Source: an uncultured Collinsella sp. (GTDB taxonomy: Bacteria; Actinomycetota; Coriobacteriia; Coriobacteriales; Coriobacteriaceae). From it: a stretch of 12,917 nucleotides of DNA. A program made the translations under genes and the position numbers. How positions within the stretch are numbered: position 1 is the stretch's first letter; the number at the start of each line of letters is the position of its first letter. A model generated the notes under the pieces. It was not told where the DNA came from and ran no database searches. It saw only the letters and a program-made list of their open reading frames with translations. This document shows, piece by piece, positions 6,377-12,379 of this stretch. The stretch covers positions 1-12,917 of the forward strand of contig URTP01000047.1 of assembly GCA_900550835.1 (NCBI GenBank), given 5' to 3'.

Positions 6377-7693
6377 TTATCCTTTCCACCCCAATTGGGA
6401 ATCCTCCGATGCGCCTTCGCACGCTCGCATGACCTCGATACCGTGCGAGCGTGCGAACTCGACGAGCTCTGCGTTACGGGCGTTTATGGTGCCGAAGGCG
6501 GCGGGGCACACGATAAGGCGCGCGCAGTGGACGAGGAGCTCTTTGGCGCGGGTTATGGTTTTATCCCCGATCGGTTCGAAGGCGCGCTCGGCCACGAATT
6601 CCGCCGCCAGGTCGCGCGCGAGCTCGCAGTCGATGTCCCCTTCGTGCAGAACGCCCGCGTAGAACGCTTTGCCCTGCCGGATGAGCTGGCGAAACACAGC
6701 CGACCCCGTACCTGCGCCGGCGATGACGAACGTGTGCGCATCGCCGTGCGGGCGCCCAATTTCCACGCTGCCGAAGCGCTCGTTGAAGGTACCATGCTGA
6801 AGGCCGTAGAGCTCGCCAATCGTCTCGCGCGTGAATATGTCCTCGGGCGCGCCGGCGCGGAATACCCGGCCGTCCTTCACGCAAATCACCTTGTCGGCGC
6901 TTTTCTGCGCGAGCTCGAGTTCGTGGATGGACATGATGACAGCCACATTCCGCGATTTCGCAAGGTGGCGAAGTATTCGCAGCAGGTCGATCTGGTAGCG
7001 GATATCGAGATACGACGTGGGCTCGTCGAGCACGAGCACACGCGGATCCTGCGCGATGGCGCGTGCGAGCATGACGCGCTGGCGTTGCCCGTCGCTTATC
7101 TGCATGAAATCGCGCTCGGCGAGCTCTTCCACATGTGCGGTTTTCATGGCCTCGTCGACCCGACTATGGTCGTTAGGCGAGAGTGTGCCCATTCGCCCGG
7201 TGTAGGGATGCCTTCCCGCCTCTACGACATCGCGGCAGGTGAGGAGCTCGGTCCGGGGGCGATCTGTCAGCATAACGGCAAGGGTCCTTGCAAACTCCGC
7301 CGTCTTCCATCGGGAAATCTCCCGCCCGTCGAGCTCGACCGCGCCGGCAAGCGGTGCCAGATGGCGTGTGATGGTTTTTAAGATGGTCGACTTGCCCGAG
7401 CCGTTCGGCCCGATGAGCGCCACGACGTCGCCCGCGCGAACCTCCAGATCGACGCCTCCGACTACGACCTTCTTGTCGTAGCCCGCCGACAGGTCGCTTA
7501 TGTGGAAAAGCGGCGCTCCGTCAGCCTGCGTTTCGACCGTAGTTTCGAGGTTCGGCTCCGCTCGGAAGAGGCGTTCCGCGCGCAGTTCCGCACGAGCCGA
7601 AAGTGCCTTCTGGCGCTTTCGTGCGAGCTCAGGACTGTCTAAGCATGGAATGTCCCCTCCGAGCGTTTTGGGCCGCGGCACGAATTCCCCCAT
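6377..7693 (-). CDS. ABC transporter ATP-binding protein (FecE/BtuD type) with N- and C-terminal extensions
   Basis: A 438-aa protein, long for FecE/BtuD ATPases (about 250-270 aa). The nucleotide-binding domain spans about 61-300 with Walker A GPNGSGKS (95-102), signature ISDGQRQR (199-206, a variant of LSGGQ), Walker B VLVLDEP (219-225) and H-loop His257. It powers import through the adjacent FecCD permease on the cytoplasmic face. Residues 1-60 are a charged extension of unknown role. Residues about 318-425 form a second domain starting with a glycine-rich IAGAGTGSA turn and containing LHEGDIDCELA, reminiscent of a Rossmann-like nucleotide- or ligand-sensing fold; such tails occur in some anaerobe FecE homologues. 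The ATG follows the permease TAG with no gap, with GGTGAGG as ribosome-binding site, so translation is probably coupled. It is the last gene of the operon, and no convincing terminator follows. Confidence 0.87.
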   Translation of the reverse strand: MGEFVPRPKTLGGDIPCLDSPELARKRQKALSARAELRAERLFRAEPNLETTVETQADGAPLFHISDLSAGYDKKVVVGGVDLEVRAGDVVALIGPNGSGKSTILKTITRHLAPLAGAVELDGREISRWKTAEFARTLAVMLTDRPRTELLTCRDVVEAGRHPYTGRMGTLSPNDHSRVDEAMKTAHVEELAERDFMQISDGQRQRVMLARAIAQDPRVLVLDEPTSYLDIRYQIDLLRILRHLAKSRNVAVIMSIHELELAQKSADKVICVKDGRVFRAGAPEDIFTRETIGELYGLQHGTFNERFGSVEIGRPHGDAHTFVIAGAGTGSAVFRQLIRQGKAFYAGVLHEGDIDCELARDLAAEFVAERAFEPIGDKTITRAKELLVHCARLIVCPAAFGTINARNAELVEFARSHGIEVMRACEGASEDSQLGWKG

Positions 7694-8734
7694 CTACCTC
7701 ACCCGCTTCTTCAACATGAGCGCGATAACCACCGGAGCGCCGAAGATGGCGGTGACGGCGCTGATGGAAAGCTCGACGGGAGAGAACAGCGTGCGCGCGA
7801 TCAAATCGCAGCCCGCGCAGAAGATGGCGCCTCCCAAGAAGCACGCAGGAATCACGCGGATGGGCTTCGACGACTTTAGCGCCGACTTCACGAGATGCGG
7901 AACCGCGATGCCTACGAACGACACCGGACCAGCGAACGCGGTCACGCAGGCGGAGAGCATGCTCGCTAGAAGGACGAGCACCACGCGGAAGCGTTCGACG
8001 TTCACGCCGACGCTTTTCGCGTAGGCTTCTCCCAGCTGGAAGGCGGAAAGGGGCTTCGATATCGCGAATACGCATGCGCTCACGGTGATCACCACGACCG
8101 CGATGACCGCGATGTCGTCCCAGCTCGAACCCGAGAAGCTACCCAAAGACCAGTTGTGCAGGTTCACGATGGACTGGTCGTCGGCGAAGGCGATGAGGAA
8201 GTTCGTCGCCGCCGAGCAGATGTATCCCACCATGACGCCCGCCACGATGAGCATGGTCATGGAACTTATGCGCCGTGCGATGAGGAGCACGAAGCCGATG
8301 GTGATAAGCGAGCCCAGAAACGCTGCGGCCACCATGGCCGGCGAGGACATGGCCTGGTTCGCGCCTAGAAGTACGATCATCGTAAGCGCGACGACGAACT
8401 TTGCGCCCGAGGAGACGCCCAAGATGAACGGGTCGGCGATGGGGTTGTTGAAAAACGTCTGCAGCAGGAACCCGGAAAGCGAAAGTGCCCCGCCGAGAAG
8501 CACGGCTGAAAGCACGCGCGGCAGGCGAATCTCCCAGATGACCTGGCTTTCCATGGAATTGGCCGCGCCGCCCGAAAGGATGCCGGGGATGTGGTCTGCG
8601 GGCACGAGCACGCTCCCGATGCACAGGTTGGCCCCGACGAGCACGATGAGGGCAACAGCGAGCAGCGCCGTCACGACGCGACACCGCGCGGCGCGCCCCG
8701 ATTCGTCGTATGCCATGGAAAGCCGGCTTCTCAT
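7694..8734 (-). CDS. FecCD-family ABC transporter permease (iron-siderophore/haem/cobalamin type)
   Basis: A 346-aa inner-membrane permease of the BtuC/FecCD type, expected to form a homodimer with about ten transmembrane helices per subunit. Hallmarks: RLPRVLSAVLLGGALSLSG (70-88), the NPIADPFILGVSSGA segment (97-111) and VGIAVPHLVK near residue 275, which forms the ATPase-coupling region in this family. Substrates of the family are ferric siderophores, haem and cobalamin; sequence alone does not separate them, but the riboswitch-controlled operon favours a corrinoid or related tetrapyrrole. The gene starts 4 nt after the substrate-binding protein's stop. A second in-frame ATG at codon 7 is an alternative start. 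Confidence 0.92.
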   Translation of the reverse strand: MRSRLSMAYDESGRAARCRVVTALLAVALIVLVGANLCIGSVLVPADHIPGILSGGAANSMESQVIWEIRLPRVLSAVLLGGALSLSGFLLQTFFNNPIADPFILGVSSGAKFVVALTMIVLLGANQAMSSPAMVAAAFLGSLITIGFVLLIARRISSMTMLIVAGVMVGYICSAATNFLIAFADDQSIVNLHNWSLGSFSGSSWDDIAVIAVVVITVSACVFAISKPLSAFQLGEAYAKSVGVNVERFRVVLVLLASMLSACVTAFAGPVSFVGIAVPHLVKSALKSSKPIRVIPACFLGGAIFCAGCDLIARTLFSPVELSISAVTAIFGAPVVIALMLKKRVR

Positions 8735-8738
8735 GGCG

Positions 8739-10310
8739 CTAACCGAGCTTCCTCAGATAATGGAAGTCGCTCGCGTCATCGCCGGTGAACGCCCCGTGCA
8801 GCTCGTCGATAATGTCGGCGGTAGAAGTCATCTGCTGGTACATGTCGGCGCTTGTGACCCAGACGTTGCCGTTCTTCACGGCTTTGAACTGCGACAATAG
8901 CGCGTTTTTGCCTACGAAGTCGTTCAAGGTGGCAACCGATTCGTCGATGGTGCCGTTGTAGACGATGATGTCGGCATCCTTCGCCGTCGCGTAGAAGCGC
9001 TCCATTTCGAGCGTTACTGACGAACCTGACGTCGACGCCGTCTGCGCGTCATCGAGCGCATAACTGCCGCCTGCAAGCTCGATCATCTGCGCCACGTAGT
9101 CGCCCGCCCGCCGCGTGACGGCGGCCCCGTTCGAGTTAATGTAGAAATACGCCACGGTTTTACCTGACGAAGCGAGCCCCGACGTTTGCTCGACGCGGGC
9201 CTTCTGCTCGTTGAACAGGTGCGCGGCCTCGTCTTCCTTGTCGAACAGGACGCCGAAAAGCTTAATCCACTCGAAGCGCCCGAGTGCTTCGGGCTCGCTC
9301 GACGACTGTTCGGTGAGCACGACGAGCCCGAGCTTCTGCAGCTTTTCCTTCACATCGGGCGTGTGGTTGATCATGGTGTTCTCAATGGCGAGCGTGCAGC
9401 CCGAGGCCGATATTCGCTCGTAGTCGGGCGCGCTGTACTTGCCGCCGTAGGCGATCGCCCCACTTTCGAGCGCGCTTTTGAAGCCTGCGACCGAGCAATC
9501 GTCGGCCTTCGTGCCCGACATGATGATATTGTCGTTCGCATCGAGCGCGTCGACCAGGCACATCGTCGCCGACGACACGAGGTACACCTTGTCGGCGGGG
9601 CGCCTTATGACCGCGATGTCGGAGCTCAACCCATCAGGTACCTTCGCATCATGCGGCACCACGAGGAAACGCTCCCCATTCGAAACGCAGATAAGCCGCA
9701 GACCGCCTTCGAACTCGTCGACAGTGAAGTGCTCGGCGTATTCAAGCTGAAGCGCCCCCGTCGGCTCCCAGCCGCAGCCCAAATCGGCGTTGTGGAAGTC
9801 GGCCGCGGCGCTTGAAGCCGTTCCTGCAGGGGAGCCGCCGCTTGCATCGTCGCCCGATTTCTCCTTCATGGTGGATGAGTCGAAGTGGATCGTGTAGTCG
9901 ATGGTGTGCGGCGTCGACATGGCGACGGTCTCGGCCGACACGGCGATGTCCTCGTCGAGCGTGACGGGTATCTCGAACGTGGAGTTGCCGCCGTCGTTTA
10001 CGGGCGCGTAGTCCACGCCGTCGACGGTCATCTTGTCGTAGTTCGAACTCGACCAGGTGATGGTCGCGGTGTAGGTGTCGCCATCCTTCACAATTGTGGT
10101 GGGTGAGGCGATGCTTGCGCGCCCTGACCCACCGGAAAGCGAGACACTCACAGTGTATTCCTGAGAGCCCGCCGTGCCACCGGTCGCGTTCGGGCTCGCA
10201 CTGCACCCCGCGAAGGGAAGCGCGAGCAGGGCGACGAGAACGCAGGTGATCGCGCGCGCCGCGATGCTGTGGCGCTTCCTGTTTTCCCCCTTGGGGAGAA
10301 TCGACCGCAT
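8739..10310 (-). CDS. Substrate-binding lipoprotein with N-terminal NEAT-like domain fused to a class III SBP
   Basis: A 523-aa exported lipoprotein. The signal peptide has a basic start, a hydrophobic run ITCVLVALLALPF and lipobox LPFAGC, with lipidated Cys36. Residues about 52-145 resemble a NEAT domain: YTVSVSLSGGSGRAS, then VKDGDTYTATITWSSSNYDKM, then FEIPV, and a terminal beta strand HTIDYTIHFD. After a Gly/Ser-rich linker (150-170), residues about 185-515 form a periplasmic-binding-protein fold of the iron-siderophore/cobalamin class, with ADKVYLVSSATMCLVDAL, VVLTEQSSSEPEALGRFEWIK and a C-terminal WVTSADMYQQM. It delivers ligand to the permease encoded 4 nt downstream. In canonical NEAT domains the last strand carries YxxxY with Tyr as haem ligand; here the pattern is H135xxxY139. 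Ligand could be haem, a corrinoid or a precursor. SBP identity is firm; the NEAT assignment is by pattern. Confidence 0.85.
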   Translation of the reverse strand: MRSILPKGENRKRHSIAARAITCVLVALLALPFAGCSASPNATGGTAGSQEYTVSVSLSGGSGRASIASPTTIVKDGDTYTATITWSSSNYDKMTVDGVDYAPVNDGGNSTFEIPVTLDEDIAVSAETVAMSTPHTIDYTIHFDSSTMKEKSGDDASGGSPAGTASSAAADFHNADLGCGWEPTGALQLEYAEHFTVDEFEGGLRLICVSNGERFLVVPHDAKVPDGLSSDIAVIRRPADKVYLVSSATMCLVDALDANDNIIMSGTKADDCSVAGFKSALESGAIAYGGKYSAPDYERISASGCTLAIENTMINHTPDVKEKLQKLGLVVLTEQSSSEPEALGRFEWIKLFGVLFDKEDEAAHLFNEQKARVEQTSGLASSGKTVAYFYINSNGAAVTRRAGDYVAQMIELAGGSYALDDAQTASTSGSSVTLEMERFYATAKDADIIVYNGTIDESVATLNDFVGKNALLSQFKAVKNGNVWVTSADMYQQMTSTADIIDELHGAFTGDDASDFHYLRKLG

Positions 10311-10314
10311 GGCG

Positions 10315-10848
10315 TTACTTCAGTGCGTCGGCGCGCAGATCGACGCCGGCGGATTCGAACACAAGCGTGCGGTCGTACCACTGCTCTTTTCTAATACTCC
10401 ACGCGGCACAGGCGGTGTCCTCGTCGAGCGCATCAACGGGCACGTCGTAGGTGTACTTGCCTTCCGCGTTTTCCACATAGGGGATGAAGTCGGCCTCGCT
10501 CGCGGCGGCAGCCTCGTCGCCCGTGCCCATGAAGAGCTTGCCGTAGCCCGTGCCGGAAAGCGTCATCACGCAGTGCATGGAGCCGTTTTCCACGATGAGC
10601 TGGGCGTCCACGATCCTGAACATGTTCGAGCTGGAATCTACGGTGATTGGATAGGTGCCGTCGGCCACCTTGTCGGCGGTGATGGGGGCAGCGCTTGCGC
10701 CCGCGGGCGCATCGGCCGCCTGTTCGGTCTTTTCCTGGGAATCGGCATCGCTTGCCTTTGCGCTGTCGATTGAATTTCCGGCGCAGCCGGCGAGCGAGAA
10801 TGCGCAAAGCGCCGCCGACAGGGCGAAGACGAGGGTTTTCTTCAACAT
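10315..10848 (-). CDS. Small lipoprotein with a NEAT-like domain
   Basis: A 177-aa secreted lipoprotein. MLKKTLVFALSAALCAFSLAGC is a classic lipoprotein signal, with Cys22 as anchor. A low-complexity acidic/Ala linker (25-55) leads to a single domain (about 62-166): DGTYPITVDSSSNMFRIVDA, LIVENGSMHCVMTLSGTGY, KYTYDVPVDALD and WYDRTLVF. The beta-strand order and the final YDxxL strand recall NEAT domains, which bind haem and related tetrapyrroles at the Gram-positive surface. The start is ATG 10848, with AAAGGA 9 nt upstream; the upstream in-frame extension to 10923 lacks an export signal and runs through a hairpin. It lies between the exported chelatase and the NEAT-SBP fusion (4 nt before the latter), suggesting a relay protein. 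Function is inferred; the fold needs structural comparison. Confidence 0.78.
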   Translation of the reverse strand: MLKKTLVFALSAALCAFSLAGCAGNSIDSAKASDADSQEKTEQAADAPAGASAAPITADKVADGTYPITVDSSSNMFRIVDAQLIVENGSMHCVMTLSGTGYGKLFMGTGDEAAAASEADFIPYVENAEGKYTYDVPVDALDEDTACAAWSIRKEQWYDRTLVFESAGVDLRADALK

Positions 10849-10872
10849 GGAGGGGGTTCCTTTCAATCGCTT

Positions 10873-10902
10873 CGACCGCCCGTGCCGTGCGGTGGGCGGT
10901 CG
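10873..10902 (-). repeat. Inverted repeat / RNA hairpin 2 between cbiK and the lipoprotein gene
   Basis: Perfect 9-bp arms, CGACCGCCC (10873-10881) and GGGCGGTCG (10894-10902), enclose a 12-nt loop about 25 nt before the lipoprotein start. In the - strand transcript this would be the second of two strong stems. No U-run follows, so it is not a standard terminator. Confidence 0.7.
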
Positions 10903-10911
10903 GGATGCGAA

Positions 10912-10959
10912 TGCAACGGGCATGCGTCGTCAGTCGGGGAAAGGCGCATGCCCGTTGCA
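10912..10959 (-). repeat. 15-bp perfect inverted repeat / RNA hairpin 1 downstream of cbiK
   Basis: TGCAACGGGCATGCG (10912-10926) is the exact reverse complement of CGCATGCCCGTTGCA (10945-10959), with an 18-nt loop. It lies 35 nt after the cbiK stop. Without a T-run it may act as an mRNA stabiliser or processing site, a Rho-modulated stop, or a protein site. It would allow cbiK and the transporter genes to be expressed at different levels. Confidence 0.85.
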
Positions 10960-10994
10960 CGGGGACGCGACCGGCGCCCCCGTGCGCGGCGAGT

Positions 10995-11921
10995 TTACAG
11001 CTTGGCGATGGCGTCGTCCACGTGCGAGACGTAGATGTCGTCGACCGCGACGTTCTGTCCCAGACCCTGGAGCAGGCACGTCACTTCGAAGCCGGCGGCC
11101 ACGAACTTCGCAGCCCAGCTGTCGGGGTCGGTCTCGTCTGCCATGTCGTTGTTCGCGTGGTCGCCCGCGACCACCATGAACGGCGCGAGCACGGCCTTCT
11201 TGTAGCCTGCGGCGCTCGCGGCGGCGATAACATCCTCGCAGGTCGGTTCAGCCTCGACGGTGCCGACGAAGAACTGCGTCAAACCCTCGTTCTTGAACAC
11301 TTCCTGCATCTTGGCATAGTCGGCGTTGGAATCGGCTTCGGTGCCGTGGCCCATGAGGCACAGCGCCGTCTCGCCGTCGTCGAAGGACGCCATGTTCTCC
11401 TTAATGGCTGCGGCCACCTTTTTGTAGTCGTCGTCGGAGGTGAGCAGCGGGTCGCCGAGCGAGATCTTGTCGAACTTGTCGGCGTACTTGTCGAGCTCGT
11501 CTTTCACGTCGGCGTATTCCAGGCCAGCCATGAGATGCGTCGGCTGCACGACGATTTCCTTCACGCCGTCTTCCACGCAGCGGTCAAGCGCCTCGGTCAT
11601 GTTGTCGATCGTGATGCCGTCGCGCTTCTTCAGCTTGTCGATGATGATCTGCGCGGTGAAGGCGCGGCGGATGTCGTAGTCCTGCCAGTACTTCTCGCGG
11701 ATAGCGTCTTCGATGGCGCCGATGGTGATGTGGCGCGAGTCGTTGTAGCTCGTGCCGAAGCTCGTGACGAGGATGACCGGCTTCGCGGCCTTCTCCTTTT
11801 CACTAGATTTCTCGGAACTCGCGGAGGTGTTGGAGCAGCCCGCGAGCGCGACTCCGGCGAGCGCGACGGCTCCGGTTGCTGCGGCGCCCATGAAGCCGCG
11901 GCGTGACATCTGGTCGGACAT
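10995..11921 (-). CDS. cbiK: Exported sirohydrochlorin cobaltochelatase (CbiK), Tat-type lipoprotein
   Basis: A 308-aa class II chelatase of the CbiK family, which inserts Co2+ into sirohydrochlorin in the anaerobic B12 pathway. The N-terminus is SRRGFMGAAATGAVALAGVA, a twin-arginine signal with R7-R8, ending in lipobox LAGC (Cys29), then a Ser/Lys/Glu linker. The catalytic domain starts near residue 48 (PVILVTSFGTSYNDSR). Expected active-site residues are His192 in MGHGTE and His255 in VAGDHANNDMA, about 47-48 positions after the His145/His207 pair known in Salmonella CbiK, as the export extension predicts. H129 (QPTHLMAG) and E223 are further candidates. ATG 11921 has GAGGAAAGGA upstream; an in-frame GTG at 12008 lies inside the terminator-like hairpin. 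The product should sit outside the membrane, as proposed for the periplasmic CbiK of Desulfovibrio. It is the first gene behind a cobalamin riboswitch. Confidence 0.9.
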   Translation of the reverse strand: MSDQMSRRGFMGAAATGAVALAGVALAGCSNTSASSEKSSEKEKAAKPVILVTSFGTSYNDSRHITIGAIEDAIREKYWQDYDIRRAFTAQIIIDKLKKRDGITIDNMTEALDRCVEDGVKEIVVQPTHLMAGLEYADVKDELDKYADKFDKISLGDPLLTSDDDYKKVAAAIKENMASFDDGETALCLMGHGTEADSNADYAKMQEVFKNEGLTQFFVGTVEAEPTCEDVIAAASAAGYKKAVLAPFMVVAGDHANNDMADETDPDSWAAKFVAAGFEVTCLLQGLGQNVAVDDIYVSHVDDAIAKL

Positions 11922-11942
11922 GGTTTTTCCTTTCCTCGGTTT

Positions 11943-11956
11943 GCCGGTCCCCCGGC
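11943..11956 (-). other. Short hairpin upstream of the cbiK ribosome-binding site
   Basis: GCCGG and CCGGC form a 5-bp GC stem with a 4-nt loop, directly upstream of the AGGAAAGGA ribosome-binding stretch of cbiK. It may affect ribosome access. Short stems like this are common in GC-rich DNA, so this is weak. Confidence 0.3.
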
Positions 11957-11980
11957 GACAGTTGCTTGTCGGCACAAGCG

Positions 11981-12008
11981 AAAGAAAAGCGCACCCCTCG
12001 GGGTTCAC
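11981..12008 (-). terminator. Terminator-like hairpin in the riboswitch expression platform
   Basis: In the - strand RNA, GUGAACCCC and GGGGUGCGC fold into a stem with one mismatch and a tight loop (12008-11989), followed by UUUUCUUU (11988-11981). It lies between the aptamer's B12 box and the cbiK start, where a transcriptional OFF switch would be expected. The upstream stem CACGGC/GCCGTG (12022-12036) may belong to the same platform. Confidence 0.6.
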
Positions 12009-12039
12009 AAGGAGCTAACGCCACGGCGATGCCGTGAGG

Positions 12040-12176
12040 AAAAGGCGAAGCAGTCTGGCTTGGGGCGCGAGGCGGTTCGCCCGCGCGTCCTATACAGTAA
12101 TGTCCCTTGCCCAGGATTCCCACCTGGTTCCCTCCGCAAGCCAGCGCGGGCTGTGCAGGCGCCGCGCCGGTCATTT
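12040..12176 (-). promoter_or_regulatory. Cobalamin (AdoCbl-type) riboswitch aptamer
   Basis: Reading the - strand: GAGGGAACCAGGTGGGAATCC (12134-12114, conserved GGGAA..GGTG.GAATCC core), then GGGCAAGGGACATTACTGTA (the GC...ACTGTA segment, to about 12092), then AAGCCAGACTGCTTCGCC (12061-12044), the B12-box-like 3' end. CTGGCTT at 12144-12138 pairs with AAGCCAG at 12061-12055, closing the core. This order and spacing are those of the cobalamin riboswitch. Binding of a corrinoid would reduce expression of cbiK and probably of the downstream transporter genes. Class (AdoCbl or aquocobalamin selective) cannot be told by eye. Confidence 0.87.
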
Positions 12177-12261
12177 CCTTTTATCCGATTGTCATATGCT
12201 CGTTGCCGAAACTTTTACTATGATAGTGGGCACTTGTGAACGTGTCAAAGCCAGCGCGGGC
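12138..12261. repeat. 14-bp direct repeat pair in the divergent control region
   Basis: AAGCCAGCGCGGGC occurs at 12138-12151 and again at 12248-12261, exactly 110 bp apart. The first copy lies in the 5' half of the riboswitch; the second abuts the upstream edge of the -35 box of the - strand promoter. Flanking sequences are unrelated, so it is not a duplicated riboswitch. Confidence 0.6.
12220..12248 (-). promoter_or_regulatory. Promoter of the riboswitch-cbiK-transporter operon
   Basis: On the - strand, TTGACA (12248-12243, perfect -35) and TATCAT (12225-12220, five of six -10 bases) are separated by exactly 17 bp. The predicted start near 12213 gives a leader of about 290 nt that includes the entire riboswitch before the cbiK ATG. 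The -10 lies within the palindrome ACTAT-G-ATAGT (12217-12227), which on the + strand also offers TATGAT. Confidence 0.8.
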
Positions 12262-12379
12262 GGCATTGCGCCTCCTGCCTGCGTATTTGCGCCGATTGCT
12301 GCCGCAGGCGCCGTGTTTTGCCCGCTGCGCGAATGGCGGCGTAAACGGTTGCGATGAGAAACGGGAAGGGAAGGCTCGG
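12262..12379 (+). other. Leader region upstream of cbiF, no gene recognised
   Basis: This GC-rich stretch precedes cbiF. The only structure seen is GCCTGCG (12277-12283) with CGCAGGC (12303-12309), a 7-bp stem with a long loop and no T-run. No second cobalamin riboswitch motif is visible on the + strand and no good + strand promoter was found; TATGAT at 12219-12224 lacks a -35. A 54-codon frame from 12196 to 12357 lacks a ribosome-binding site. Confidence 0.5.

Noticed and set aside
6360..6400. Terminator for the transporter operon
   Set aside because: Only weak AAAG/CTTT pairing with no GC stem; not supportable.
6395..7381. 328-aa open frame on the + strand opposite the ABC ATPase
   Set aside because: The - strand encodes intact Walker A, signature and Walker B motifs; the + strand frame has no motif.
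10849..10923. Upstream extension of the small NEAT-like lipoprotein
   Set aside because: It would displace the lipoprotein signal from the N-terminus and covers a hairpin; ATG 10848 gives a textbook signal peptide.
11922..12008. GTG start 29 codons upstream of cbiK
   Set aside because: It would translate through the terminator-like hairpin and bury the Tat signal; ATG 11921 has a good ribosome-binding site and puts SRRGF near the N-terminus.
12228..12262. Second cobalamin riboswitch on the + strand, suggested by AAAGCCAG resembling the B12 box
   Set aside because: No GGTG.GAATCC core or other aptamer segments precede it on this strand; the match is the 14-bp repeat.
12196..12357. Possible 54-codon small protein before cbiF
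   Set aside because: No ribosome-binding site at any candidate start; its beginning overlaps the divergent promoter; no recognisable features.
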